Shown here: positions 34,754-45,200 of the stretch, piece after piece
Layout of the letters: each line of letters begins with the position of its first letter
Position numbering within the stretch: the stretch's first letter is position 1
NCBI GenBank assembly: GCA_002336915.1
Contig: DDET01000067.1
Location: 15,403-67,662, forward strand
Source: Bacteroidetes bacterium UBA1947
GTDB lineage: Bacteria; Bacteroidota; Bacteroidia; Chitinophagales; Chitinophagaceae
Length of the DNA stretch: 52,260 nucleotides
Direction: 5' to 3'
Position numbers and translations under genes: made by a program
Notes under the pieces: model-generated
What the model saw: only the letters and a program-made list of their open reading frames with translations
The model's database searches: none
What the model was told of the DNA's origin: nothing

Positions 34754-36199
34754 ATGAAAAAAATACAGTTTGCATTAGCCCTGGCTTTACTATGTGCGAT
34801 CTCTCTGAGTTCTTGCATTAAGAAGAATTTTGATGGTCCACCGGACACTAGCGGGAACGATCCGCACTTACCCGTTAACATGACCATAAGCCAATTGACC
34901 GCCATGGCATTTAGCGGGGGCTATATTAAGATCCAGAACGATTCCACTATTATGGGTATTGTGGTCGCTGATGACCGTTCGGGTAATTTTTACAAACAAT
35001 TTGTGATACAGGATTCCACAGGTGGTATAGCAATATTGATCAACTCGTATAACCTGTATGGCGATTATCCTGTGGGCCGTAAAGTATATATAAAACTTAA
35101 AGGGTTGTACATTGGCAATTATCATGGTTTACCCCAGTTGGGTTACGCGCTTGATAATACAGGTTCGCTGGTAAATATCCCGGGCAACCTGGCAGGCAAT
35201 TATGTAGTAAAGGCTAACTTCCCCAATCCGGTACCGGTGAGGCACATTACGCTTGCGCAGGCACTGGCTGCAGACAGGAGTATGCTGAATACACTTATCA
35301 CTATCGACAGCGTAATGGAATTTAACTCGGCCGATGCGGGTTTGACAAAGTATGCGCAACCTGTAAGCATTGCATCAGCAACAGATGTATATGCCGAAGA
35401 TTGTAACAGCAATGGCAGCCAGGCTAATATGATAGATGTACGCACAAGTGGTTATGCACTTTTTGCAAACTACACGGTTCCTTCCGGCAGGGGAAGCCTG
35501 ACTGGTATACTGACAGTATATAACTCTACCCCGCAATTGATCATAAGGGACACCACGGATGTACAGTTTACCGGTCCACGTTGCGGCAACAGCCCTACGG
35601 CAAGTGGCATAAGCATAGACAGCCTTCGCAAGATGTACCACGGCTCCGACGTTAGCCTCAATGGGGTTAAGATAAGTGGCACTGTGATATCAGATAATAG
35701 TTCGCTTAACTTCAGCAGCAATTCAAAGACTATTTATCTGCAGGATGGAGACAGAGGTGTGAGCATTTTCTTTAGTTCGGCACAAAGTTTCGTTGCGGGA
35801 GACTCTATTAGTGTTACACTTTCAGGTGGTACCCTTACCAGCTACAACGGTGTGCTGGAAGTAAAAGGTATTTCAGCCGCGAAGGCCGTGAAAGTGGGCG
35901 ACGGGCACCCCAATGTAAGGCAGGTGAACATTGGCGAGATAAATGCGCACTATAGTAATTATGAATCAACGCTGGTAAAAATTGTGAATGCTACTATTGA
36001 CCCCGGCACCTTTGGGGATAACAATGGAAATAAGAATGTAACTGATGGCTCGGGTAACATCACCTTGTTTACTGCCTCTGCAGCCACAGCACTCAGGGCC
36101 GCAGCTGTGCCTTCGGGCCCACGCACCATTACAGCAGTGGTCAATGCATTCGGTACCACTTACCAACTGCAGATAAGGACACTGACTGATATTCAATAG
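34754..36199 (+). CDS. DUF5689 lipoprotein
   Basis: 481 residues. Lipoprotein signal with the lipidated Cys in SLSSC (residue 21). The DUF5689 domain follows (TISQLTAMAFSGGYIKIQND, GIVVADDRSGNFYKQFVIQD, GIAILINSYNLYGDYPVGRKVYI), an OB-like fold; the second half (about 280-480) repeats OB-like strands, for example ISGTVISDNSSLNF and LQDGDRGVSIFF. It probably resides on the outer membrane surface beside the receptor. Such OB-fold modules also occur in secreted nucleases, so nucleic-acid binding is a reasonable but unproven role. Ends 25 bases before a strong terminator. Confidence 0.9.
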   Translation: MKKIQFALALALLCAISLSSCIKKNFDGPPDTSGNDPHLPVNMTISQLTAMAFSGGYIKIQNDSTIMGIVVADDRSGNFYKQFVIQDSTGGIAILINSYNLYGDYPVGRKVYIKLKGLYIGNYHGLPQLGYALDNTGSLVNIPGNLAGNYVVKANFPNPVPVRHITLAQALAADRSMLNTLITIDSVMEFNSADAGLTKYAQPVSIASATDVYAEDCNSNGSQANMIDVRTSGYALFANYTVPSGRGSLTGILTVYNSTPQLIIRDTTDVQFTGPRCGNSPTASGISIDSLRKMYHGSDVSLNGVKISGTVISDNSSLNFSSNSKTIYLQDGDRGVSIFFSSAQSFVAGDSISVTLSGGTLTSYNGVLEVKGISAAKAVKVGDGHPNVRQVNIGEINAHYSNYESTLVKIVNATIDPGTFGDNNGNKNVTDGSGNITLFTASAATALRAAAVPSGPRTITAVVNAFGTTYQLQIRTLTDIQ

Positions 36200-36223
36200 A
36201 TAGACTTAACATATTTAATGCTT

Positions 36224-36253
36224 AAGCCCCGCAGTAAGTTGCGGGGCTTTTTT
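36224..36253 (+). terminator. Rho-independent terminator
   Basis: AAGCCCCGCA (36224-36233), loop GTAAGT, TGCGGGGCTT (36240-36249), then a run of T to 36253. It closes the receptor-DUF5689 transcript. Confidence 0.93.
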
Positions 36254-36365
36254 GGGTGTCGTTCGCCCCTTAATAATTTCTTTGCATTGCCGTAATAATT
36301 TGATAACAGGCATTGCCAATTTGCCCCTTAAAATAGGCGGAAATTTGTGCCACAATTATATACTT

Positions 36366-37403
36366 ATGAAAAAACTAGTTTTACTCTTAACCACATGCAT
36401 CGGCTTTGGTACCATTACAAAAGCACAATTGAACTCCCTTGCACTTACGGACACTGTTTATGTGCAAAATTTTAATGCCCTAGGAAGCGGACTGCCCATT
36501 GGCTGGCATGTATTTACGGAAGCAACAGCGTCGAGCCTTGGTGTTTACTGGGATACTTCTTCTACCAAGCTGCTCACTGTTCCCTCGGCAACTGGCTCTA
36601 CGAGAACCAACTGGAACAGTACTACAGGTAATTTCCGTAATGTTGCTTCAGCGAACAACAGTGCTACGCCATCTCTTGACTCGATTGCCCAGCTGGCGGC
36701 AACTGATCGTGCCCTGGCAGTTCGCCAGATAGGTGCAAGCGCTACAAACCCATTCGGAGCGGCAGACAGCAGCACCGCATTTGCACTGAAGATCACCAAT
36801 ACCTTGCACAAGGCTGATTTTAAATTGTCTTTCAAATTACAGTCACTTGACACAAGCTCTCCCCGCGTATCCACATGGTTGGTTGACTATGGTATTGGCG
36901 CTACCCCAACCAGCTTTATCCCGGTTACAACAACAGGAACCATGACCACAGGGGGCAATACATATAGCAACAATACGATAACTGTTGATTTCCCCGCTGC
37001 CCTGGATAGCCTGAATGACGTGGTTTGGATCAGGGTTGCTACATTAACAAAGACAACCGGGGCCAGCAACCGTACTACCACTGCTATAGATGATTTTCAC
37101 TTGTCATATTACAACAGTCAGCCGGTTAGTGTTGCCAATGTAAATAATACAAACATGCCTTTATCGGTATTGGGCAATGCAACATCAAACAGGTTTACAC
37201 TTGGCTTTACTGCTACAGATGCAGGTAAATACAGCCTTGAGATTTACGACCTTGCAGGCAGGATGCTACACAATGAAAGCATTAATGCGCTTACCGGCGT
37301 GCAACGCTACACTGTTACAGGTATGAACCTGGCAAGCGGGATGTATATCGTGAAATTGAGCAACGGTACACAGACGGGCCTCACAAAAGTTACGGTACAG
37401 TAA
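36366..37403 (+). CDS. Secreted protein with type A T9SS sorting domain
   Basis: 345 residues from the ATG at 36366, giving a signal peptide (MKKLVLLLTTCIGFG, cleavage near TKAQ); the frame runs back to 36252 but through the terminator tail. YVQNFNALGSGLPIGWHVFTEA is followed by a beta-rich domain of the jelly-roll type. The C-terminal 75 residues (YSLEIYDLAGRMLHNESIN, TGMNLASGMYIVKLSNG, TKVTVQ) are a type A Por secretion sorting domain. The protein is secreted or surface-bound by T9SS; binding target unknown. Confidence 0.9.
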   Translation: MKKLVLLLTTCIGFGTITKAQLNSLALTDTVYVQNFNALGSGLPIGWHVFTEATASSLGVYWDTSSTKLLTVPSATGSTRTNWNSTTGNFRNVASANNSATPSLDSIAQLAATDRALAVRQIGASATNPFGAADSSTAFALKITNTLHKADFKLSFKLQSLDTSSPRVSTWLVDYGIGATPTSFIPVTTTGTMTTGGNTYSNNTITVDFPAALDSLNDVVWIRVATLTKTTGASNRTTTAIDDFHLSYYNSQPVSVANVNNTNMPLSVLGNATSNRFTLGFTATDAGKYSLEIYDLAGRMLHNESINALTGVQRYTVTGMNLASGMYIVKLSNGTQTGLTKVTVQ

Positions 37404-37420
37404 TCATATATACTGCTAAA

Positions 37421-37453
37421 CAAAGAAGCCCCCGGAGACCGGGGGCTTCTTTG
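37421..37453. terminator. Bidirectional terminator between convergent genes
   Basis: CAAAGAAGCCCCCGG (37421-37435) pairs perfectly with CCGGGGGCTTCTTTG (37439-37453) around AGA. It stops the plus-strand T9SS gene and the minus-strand PHP-domain operon, whose last gene ends at 37471. Confidence 0.93.
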
Positions 37454-37470
37454 TTCTTATATGAGTTATA

Positions 37471-39369
37471 CTATTTTACGATCAGCCTGCTTACCGTTTC
37501 ATTGAAGAACCTTGCACTTACAATGTAAGTACCTGCTGTAAATGTGGTCATGTTTATATCGGCATTCGTATTTCCTGATGCAATATTTTTTGAAAGAAGA
37601 ACGCGGCCGGCAATGTCGTGTATGGTGATTAGCACATCCTGGTTTTGCACAGTTGCAATATCCAGATGCAATACATTGTCCCGTACAGGGTTGCCTTTTA
37701 CAATGAGATCATTTACCAATAGGTTGGGTACAACATTGCCAACTGATAAACCATCGTTTCTTGTATACCAAACCGGTGAGGTAATAGTTCTTTTCCCATT
37801 GATGGTGATGTCGGCGTAATAATATGCAGTGTTGCCGTCGGCAAGTGTATTGTCCGTATAGCTCAGGGTAGCGCCCGTATTCGTCGCTATTACAGTTGGG
37901 TTGAAACCACTTCCGGGTACACCCATTAAGATAGATATCACCGGGGTGCCGGGGTAAGTGGCATTTGAAGCTGAAATATTAATGGAGGGGGCACCCTGGT
38001 GTGCGAATACGCTACCCATCAATTGCCCCGATACATCCATATCAATTTTAGTGTCACATATTTCTGTAGCATAGAAGTGCATAGCCCGCATAGCGTCAAA
38101 AAAATCGTTTTTGCTTAACGATGGAGCTATGACAACCTGGCGCGCTTTTGTGTTACGGCCAAAAGTAAGGTAGTGCGTATCCTGGTCTATGAAAGGCCCT
38201 ATATGGTAGCCTTTCGCCAGCATGGCTTTGAAGTAGCTCAGATAGCCCATTGAAGTAGGGTCATCCGTATACGAAGTATCTGTACTGAATGCCGGGCCAC
38301 TTTCAATTGCACATCCCACTACTGCATTGTCGGCAGCAGTATCGAGCGGTATGTAGCGAAGGCTGTCGTAATCGGTATTGTCAGGATGTGCGAACGAAGC
38401 AAATGATTTATTATATGCAAAACGGCTCACGGTATGAAACAGTCCGTTGGTGCCGGTATAATCATATTCGCCTACGTAAATATCGTAGTTTGGGTTACCA
38501 CTAAGTGTTTCCCAACCTATGAGGCTGTCAACGCCGTATATGATAACGTGCCCCCCATTATTTATTACTCCCCATTCCATGCCGTATAGTGCAAGAAAGC
38601 CGGGATTGTTTGTAGTGAACTGGTTGGCAGCTGTAATGCCGGGTTGGTAGTCTGCCAGGTGCATGCCCGGGTTATTGGTTGATGAGAAGTGATTGTGCTC
38701 AGAGATGCCGAGGAAGTCCATGCACTGGCTGTTCTTTGCGTAAGCATAGTCATCTGCCGGCGTGAGCGCGGTATTGTCTTTATTCCCATCGGAATAGCTG
38801 GAGTGGCTGTGCAGGTTACCAAAGTAAAAATTCGTTCCCGCCGTGGGTTTTGCCACCACCTGGGTTTTATAAATTGGCGTAGGATCATACAGCATACCGG
38901 TAGCGCTATTGCTGTTGGCAGCATAAACGTACACCCAATATGTGCCCGGGGTTGTGAATCCCGTAAACGCGGTAGCTTCACCAGCGTTAATAACTGTACC
39001 GTTACCAAACGGCATACCCGTCTTGTATTGTATGCCATTCACGGGAAATGCATCCAGGTTTTCCTGTCCGCTAATTACTGTTAGATAATTATCCGCATTA
39101 ACTATACCACTGAAAAAGCCATTGATATGCCAGGCTTCAGCCTTAATATGCATATCCTTTATGGTGCCGGTGGGAATGACGTTGTATTGTGTTGCTATTT
39201 TCACCGCCGGTTGCATTGCCGACAGTGCCAGGCTCTCGTCTAAACGCTCCTGTTTTAAAAGTGCCAGTTCGTCTTTGCTCAGAATCCTCGTGCAATCATC
39301 ATGTAGTGTTTGTGCGTTCGCACTGCACATCGCCAGCCCGGAAAAAAATAATATAAGGGTGCTCCTCAT
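37471..39369 (-). CDS. PHP/CehA-McbA family metallohydrolase with T9SS sorting domain
   Basis: 632 residues from the ATG at 39369 (MRSTLILFF); a start at 39402 would precede the signal peptide. After an N-terminal beta domain comes the PHP-type region: NFYFGNLHSHSSYSDG with metal-binding histidines, DFLGISEHNHF, GMEWGV, FASFAHPDNTDYD and IDQDTHY, all typical of CehA/McbA-like phosphoesterase or carbamate hydrolase folds. The last 75 residues (VLITIHDIAGRVLLSKNIAS, TFTAGTYIVSARFF, SRLIVK) are a type A T9SS sorting domain, so the enzyme is exported to the surface or medium. It is the last gene of a four-gene operon. Confidence 0.9.
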   Translation of the reverse strand: MRSTLILFFSGLAMCSANAQTLHDDCTRILSKDELALLKQERLDESLALSAMQPAVKIATQYNVIPTGTIKDMHIKAEAWHINGFFSGIVNADNYLTVISGQENLDAFPVNGIQYKTGMPFGNGTVINAGEATAFTGFTTPGTYWVYVYAANSNSATGMLYDPTPIYKTQVVAKPTAGTNFYFGNLHSHSSYSDGNKDNTALTPADDYAYAKNSQCMDFLGISEHNHFSSTNNPGMHLADYQPGITAANQFTTNNPGFLALYGMEWGVINNGGHVIIYGVDSLIGWETLSGNPNYDIYVGEYDYTGTNGLFHTVSRFAYNKSFASFAHPDNTDYDSLRYIPLDTAADNAVVGCAIESGPAFSTDTSYTDDPTSMGYLSYFKAMLAKGYHIGPFIDQDTHYLTFGRNTKARQVVIAPSLSKNDFFDAMRAMHFYATEICDTKIDMDVSGQLMGSVFAHQGAPSINISASNATYPGTPVISILMGVPGSGFNPTVIATNTGATLSYTDNTLADGNTAYYYADITINGKRTITSPVWYTRNDGLSVGNVVPNLLVNDLIVKGNPVRDNVLHLDIATVQNQDVLITIHDIAGRVLLSKNIASGNTNADINMTTFTAGTYIVSARFFNETVSRLIVK

Positions 39370-39408
39370 TGTATGTTTTCCGGTAAAGTTACTGCTTTGC
39401 ATGAAAAT

Positions 39409-40026
39409 TTACTTAGGCAAAGCGTCTACGGTCACATTTTCATACCGGTCGTTACCTGTAGGGTTATCATTACCTGCACTGAATGTTACCCGGACGGCAA
39501 AATTGGGATTATCGTCCACACCTGGTACTCCCGAAAAATCGAGGCTAAACGCTTCCCAGGTCTCAGTAACTGTTATAACGTTCCCCTGTAAGCCTGCATC
39601 GGTGAAATGGTCTCCGTCTATAGTATAGGTAATGGTATTTTGCTGTGCGCCGTTGCCCGAACGCTCTACAACAAATGTAAACAGGGGCTGCTTATACCCT
39701 GTTGTCGGCACCTTAAAAGTAATGTCAGTTGAGGGATTCCTTACTCTCAATCCGTTTGCGGAATCATCCCCGTTGCGGGCATTCAAAGGGGAACCCGGCG
39801 AAACAGCATCTATTGTTGTGGCAACGAAATCGATAGCTCCTCCTCCTCTCGTGAAGTTTGGCTCTAATATCACGTTGGGGTCATCGCTATTAAAGTTCCA
39901 GTAGTGTATCAGGGTCCGGTCACCCGGCGCAATGGCCCCTGTGGCTGAGATAGGCGCCGTTACCCTGTCTTTAACGCACGATACGAATGTAGAAGCAAGT
40001 AATAATATTGGTAATAAACGTTTCAT
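39409..40026 (-). CDS. Lipoprotein, paralogue of the T9SS cargo at 46527
   Basis: 205 residues from the ATG at 40026 (MKRLLPIL); lipidated Cys in LASTFVSC. The mature protein begins with an LIHYWNFN motif, then a beta-rich domain with LRVRNPS, VPTTGYKQPLFTFVVERSG and a final NPNFAVRVTFSAGN...NDRYENVTV. The same landmarks in the same order are in the protein at 46527-47465 (LIHYWHFN, RARNPS, MPTTGYKNLALKFATETS, NPKFVFRIRFSG, NNRFDNFSL). It is anchored by lipid rather than a T9SS domain. Function unknown; it lies between the porin and the PHP hydrolase. Confidence 0.85.
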   Translation of the reverse strand: MKRLLPILLLASTFVSCVKDRVTAPISATGAIAPGDRTLIHYWNFNSDDPNVILEPNFTRGGGAIDFVATTIDAVSPGSPLNARNGDDSANGLRVRNPSTDITFKVPTTGYKQPLFTFVVERSGNGAQQNTITYTIDGDHFTDAGLQGNVITVTETWEAFSLDFSGVPGVDDNPNFAVRVTFSAGNDNPTGNDRYENVTVDALPK

Positions 40027-40061
40027 ATTTTTATTTATTAGCCTTTCGGGCATTCTTTACA

Positions 40062-41243
40062 TTAGAAATGATATTGCCAGCCTATACGTAGCTGTGCCGT
40101 GTACTTCAGCGGATCCGATTTGGTATCTTCCGTCAATGGCTTATAGTACTGTATCTTAATAACGTTCTTAAAACTGTTCACCATAAAGGCGTATCCCAGC
40201 GATAACCATTCCTCATTTCCATAGATCAGATCATCAAGGTTCACACTTTGGTATTGTACGGTTAGTACTGAGCGCGCCATTTTCAGGCAGTAATTCCCTT
40301 GTAATGAATAACCACCTGCTTTTACGAACTTTTTATTGGTCGATTCAGGAGTGCCGCCAAATAGCGGGTCTGTCTGCTGGCTGGGGCGCAGGTTGAGCTG
40401 TTGCATTTCGAATTGCGCAGAGAAATTCCTGAACTGGAAGGCAGCGTCAAATCCATATAACCATTTTTCCCCGGCTATTGTTTTGAGGTTAAACTCACCT
40501 CCCGCACTTGCAGGGATGGTAGATCCCACTGGCTGTGTTTTATTTGCATAGCGCACATTGGCACCTACACGAAACATCGGTACCGGTACTCCTACCTCAT
40601 CTATTTCTTTGTAACGGAATCGCGATGGATAAGAAACATCTATACGGCCCAGGTATTCAGGCGCGCCACTGTCGTCATTGTCACCCCCATTGGCAAAAAT
40701 ATTCTCCCCAAGGCCGGTATAAACACCGCCGTAGATGTTGATTCGTTGCTTCCATAAAGAGCTGCTGAGCGTAAGCCCCATATCCCTGCGCGAAAAAAGG
40801 CTGCCATCAGTAAGCAGGCCGCGCGACCAAAGGGGAATGCTATATATGTCTGCTATAGAGCTCTGTGAATAAGGGAGCTTATCATAACCCAGTTCTATTT
40901 TAACAGGCAAGCCATTATAAGCTATATATGCACATTCCAGCCCGGGATTCTCAGGGTCAACGACGCCGGAAGCACTGTTGGTAGCAAGGTCCGCAAAGTC
41001 TACCTTCAGTTCATAGGCCCAGTTATTCCCTTTCCTGCCTTCAAAATCCAGCTTCATATCCCGTAGGTTAAAGCGGTCTTTCTTATAGCTGGTTTCGCCG
41101 GGCTTTAAAAAGCGGTAGTTATAATACCCGGCCACAAGGCCCGATATCTCCAGTATATTATCACCTGCAGTAAAAGTGAACTGCGCCGATGCGGGGCCGG
41201 CTATTAATGATAACAGCAAGGCGATGCGTATAAACTTATTCAT
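40062..41243 (-). CDS. Phosphate-selective-type porin (OprO/OprP family)
   Basis: 393 residues from the ATG at 41243 (MNKFIRIAL) with a signal peptide ending PASAQ. RFNLRDMKLDFEGRKGNNWAYELKVDFAD and the IELGYDKLPYSQSS segment are typical of porin O/P proteins, and the protein ends with an aromatic residue (IGWQYHF). The start overlaps the SdiA-regulated gene by eight bases, so translation is coupled. The name reflects homology to phosphate/polyphosphate porins; anion specificity here is inferred. Confidence 0.88.
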   Translation of the reverse strand: MNKFIRIALLLSLIAGPASAQFTFTAGDNILEISGLVAGYYNYRFLKPGETSYKKDRFNLRDMKLDFEGRKGNNWAYELKVDFADLATNSASGVVDPENPGLECAYIAYNGLPVKIELGYDKLPYSQSSIADIYSIPLWSRGLLTDGSLFSRRDMGLTLSSSLWKQRINIYGGVYTGLGENIFANGGDNDDSGAPEYLGRIDVSYPSRFRYKEIDEVGVPVPMFRVGANVRYANKTQPVGSTIPASAGGEFNLKTIAGEKWLYGFDAAFQFRNFSAQFEMQQLNLRPSQQTDPLFGGTPESTNKKFVKAGGYSLQGNYCLKMARSVLTVQYQSVNLDDLIYGNEEWLSLGYAFMVNSFKNVIKIQYYKPLTEDTKSDPLKYTAQLRIGWQYHF

Positions 41244-41976
41244 TGTTAGCAGGTATAGATTTGAAAAAATAAAGACGTTGAAGGTCATCTGCACTTATAA
41301 CAACATTGCCGTCATGATCAAAAGCAAGCCCTTCAGGATTCAGGATATTTATTTTGATCTTTTCCCTGACCTCGTAGGTATTAGGGTCGCAGCGTAATAT
41401 GCACATGTCTTCATCGCTTAACAGGTACATCTGTCCCTTGTACCAGCGTGCTGATGAGATATCCTTTGCTGCGTTAAAAGAATATTCTTTTACTTGTTGA
41501 AAGTCGTCGTTATACTCGTATATTTTTACCGGGTTCTTTTCCGATATCAATATGAAGCAATGTTTTGTTTCATTATAGGTAATAGATTCAAATCCGCTGT
41601 TCCTGGGCCCCCAGTAAGGAACGCTGTAGGTGTTCTCAACCCTTAGCGTTTTCTTTTTGTATCTATACACGCGTCTTGGCGATTCATCGGAAACATACAG
41701 GTAATCGCCTTTCACTTCCACACCCTCAAAATCCATTCCTTTATCCGGAGATCTGCGCAACACTTTCCCATTAATATCACATTCAAATAGCAACCCATTA
41801 TCGCTCACTATAAACAGGTGGCCTGTTTCCGCATCATAAGCCACATCCGATGGCTCGGGTACCTTAATGGAGATGTGATTATTCGCTTTAATTTTAGCAG
41901 AGGCAATATTCTTCTTGGCGTAAGATGAGCTTAACAATGACAGAATTATTAAACTGCCCGGTAATATATAGCGCAT
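41236..41976 (-). CDS. SdiA-regulated-domain secreted propeller
   Basis: 246 residues with a signal peptide (MRYILPGSLIILSLLSSSYA). The mature protein is a six-bladed propeller of the SdiA-regulated type: PSDVAYDAETGHLFIVSDNG, DFEGVEVKGDYLYVSDES, FESITYNETKHCFILISEKNP, SARWYKGQMYLLSDED and LNPEGLAFDHDGNVVISAD. This fold is related to beta-propeller phytases, which fits the porin and phosphoesterase neighbours. First gene of a four-gene minus-strand operon; no TAnnTTTG was seen upstream. Confidence 0.9.
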   Translation of the reverse strand: MRYILPGSLIILSLLSSSYAKKNIASAKIKANNHISIKVPEPSDVAYDAETGHLFIVSDNGLLFECDINGKVLRRSPDKGMDFEGVEVKGDYLYVSDESPRRVYRYKKKTLRVENTYSVPYWGPRNSGFESITYNETKHCFILISEKNPVKIYEYNDDFQQVKEYSFNAAKDISSARWYKGQMYLLSDEDMCILRCDPNTYEVREKIKINILNPEGLAFDHDGNVVISADDLQRLYFFKSIPANNE

Positions 41977-42202
41977 GTGATGCAGAGCGTTTTAGATTTT
42001 CCGCTTCAGGCAGCAAAACACGCGCTTGAGTATTACCAATGCATTAATATCCCATTAAGCAATCATTAGCTGCATAATTATTTTCAATTTGGTAAATATT
42101 AATTAACAAATGGCGACATTGTTAAGGCTCGTGCACATGTACTTAACATTTTGGTTAATCATTTCGTAATGATTAGTTCTAACTGCATTAATACTGCAGC
42201 CA

Positions 42203-42210
42203 TACTTTTG
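42203..42210 (+). promoter_or_regulatory. TAnnTTTG -7 element for the SprB-repeat adhesin
   Basis: TACTTTTG, 37 bases before the ATG at 42248. The -33 element is weak. The gap 41977-42247 is AT-rich and holds no gene. Confidence 0.45.
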
Positions 42211-42247
42211 AAATCAGTTTAATACGATTTTTAAAACAGTCTCAGAT

Positions 42248-45200
42248 ATGGCTTCAAAGCTACGCTACAAAATATTTTTTATCTTTCTAGGCAGTTTCTT
42301 AACCATTTCTTTTAATAGCGTTTATGCCCAGTTCACACAGGGCAATCTTGTAGTGATGCGTGTAGGCCCGGGCACTACAAATGCAGCCACGCCCCTCAGC
42401 CTTGTTGAGTATACTACCGCAGGTGTATTGTCGGGATACTCAGTTACATTGCCTTCGAGCGGTAATCCGCAGATCACCAATAGCGCCTCTGCCACATCTG
42501 AAGGACTTATCTCTCTTTCAGGTGAGCGCGATCGCATTATTATACCCGGTTATGATGCTGTGGTCAACACCGCGGCTATAGCAAGCACGGCCGTTGCAAC
42601 TTACAACAGGGAGCTGTTTTCGGTGAACGCGGCAGGAACAATTGTGAAACTGGGTGTTACGACCACACAGTTCAACAACAATAATATCCGCTCTGGTACT
42701 GCCTGCAGCACCAACTACTATGGTTCGGGTGCCAATAGCGGTATTGTCTCTATGGATGGAAGTAACTCGGTTATCTCCAATACCAGCCCCAACAACCGCC
42801 AGCTCAACATTTACAATGGGCAACTATATTTTTCAACAGGCAGTGCTACCCACGGTATTTACCAGGTAGGCACAGGAGTGCCAACCACAACAGGTCAGGT
42901 GTCAACAAACATTATTAACACAGGCGGTGCATCCAGCAACTATGGTTTTGCAATAAGCCCTGACGGGCTTACTTGCTATATAGCTGATGACGCAGGGCAG
43001 GGTATAACAAAATATACGCGGCCTAATACTGCGTCGGCATTCACCTTTGCATATACTGTTGCAAACCAGGATGCCCGCGGCCTCACTGCCGACTTTACGA
43101 CATCGCCTTACACTATTTACATCACGTCTACTGCTACAAGTCCTAATACAATTCTCAAAATAATTGATAATGGCCCCAGTTCAGTATTTACCATTCTCGC
43201 AACAGCGCCACCCACCTATGTGTTTCGCGGAATTGTGTTCGTGCCCCTGGCGAGTCCTTGTATGACGCTTACACCAACGGTTACCAATGTGAACTGCAAC
43301 GGGAATGGCACAGGTGCGATAAATCTTGCAACAAGTGGTTATCCTGCTACCGGCTTTTACTGGACGGGTCCCGGTGCATTTACCGCAACTACGCAGAATA
43401 TTACCAATCTCGCTGCAGGTACGTATACCATTGTGGCAACTTCAGCATCGGGAAAGACAGGATGTACCGCAATGGCAACGGTAAATGTTACCCAGCCTGC
43501 TGTGCTGACCGCAACCACATCACAAACTAATGTAAGCTGTAACGCTGGCAATAACGGCACAGCAACAGTTAACCCCTCAGGGGGCACTTCGCCATATACT
43601 TACTCATGGGCACCATCGGGCGGCACCGCCGCCACGGCAAGCGGTCTTGTCGCCGGCTCATATACATGTACTATAACAGACAATAAAGGGTGCAGTATTG
43701 CTAAAACTTTTACTATTACGGAACCTTCAGCACTTACCGCAACAACATCGCAATCTAATGTTAGCTGCTACGGCGGCTCCGATGGTACGGCAACGGTCAA
43801 TCCATCAGGCGGCACACCTTCTTATACCTATTTATGGGCTCCCTCCGGTGGCAGTAATGCAACGGCTACAGGCCTCGCAACGGGCAGCTATACTTGTACC
43901 ATAACTGACAATAATAACTGTTCTATTAATAAAATTGTCACGATCACGCAGCCGCTTAATCCGCTTACTGCCACTACCTCACAAACCAATGTAAGCTGCA
44001 ACGGTGGCAGTAACGGTACAGCTACGGTAAATGTCTCGGGCGGCACACCCGGCTATACTTATACCTGGGGCCCTTCAGGCGGTACAGGCGCTACAGGTAT
44101 CGGTTTGTCAGCCGGCTCATATACCTGTAGCATCACTGATAGTAAAGGTTGTCCTTTGCAAGAGGTATTTAATATTACCGAGCCCACGCAGCTAAGCGCT
44201 ACCACATCCCAAACGAATATCGACTGCAACGGCGGTTCAAATGGTACTGCTACCGTAAATGCCTCCGGGGGTACACCAAACTATACTTATTCGTGGGCGC
44301 CATTCGGCGGCTCGGCTGCAACAGCTACCGGCTTGATAGCAGGTACATATACTTGTACTATAACTGATTCCAAAGGCTGTAGTATTGCACCTACGGTTAC
44401 AATCTTGCAGGCCGCACTGATGACCGCATCGATAGGCGGCACTGCAACTATTTGTGATGGCAGCAATACTATCATAACATTTACAGCCACACCCAACACA
44501 ACGATCACTTACACCGCCAATGCAGCATCGCAAACTATTGTTGTAGGAGCTACGGGCACAGCCCTTTTGACAGTAAACCCTTCCGTAACAACCACATATT
44601 CACTTATTACCATCCAGGACAACACTGTCCCCTGCACACAGCTCGTAAGCGGTAGTGTTACTGTTACCGTTAATCCTGTACCTGCTGCGCCTGTTACGGC
44701 TGACCTTGTCTACTGCCAGCTTGAAAATACTACGGCGCTTACTGCCGCGGGCCAGAATCTCTTATGGTACACAAACCCTGTGGGCGGCATTGGCGATCCC
44801 TCCGCACCTATACCATCTTCCGTTACTGCCGGCACATACACTTGGTATGTCACACAAAGCGCATTGGGTTGCGAAAGCCAGAGAAGTCCTTTGCAGGTAT
44901 TGATAAAGCCGCAGCCTGCCGCGCCCACAAGTACCTCACAAACCGCTTTTTGCCAACTGGATACTCCTGTTCAGTTGACTGCTGTCGGCGATAGTCTTTT
45001 GTGGTATGCTAATGCCACAGGAGGAACGGGCAATATTATTGCACCCACGCCGTCTACAAACACTGCAGGTGTTTTTACTTTTTACGTCAGTCAAACGATC
45101 AATGGTTGTGAAAGCCCACGCCTGCCTGTAGCCGTAACAGTAACGACAAAACCACAGCCACCTGCAACACAGAATATAAGTTACTGCCAGGATGATATTG

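Noticed and set aside
43505..44419. Regularly spaced repeats in the adhesin gene, considered as CRISPR or minisatellite
   Set aside because: Period is 228-231 bases, units are coding SprB repeats and differ mainly at third codon positions.
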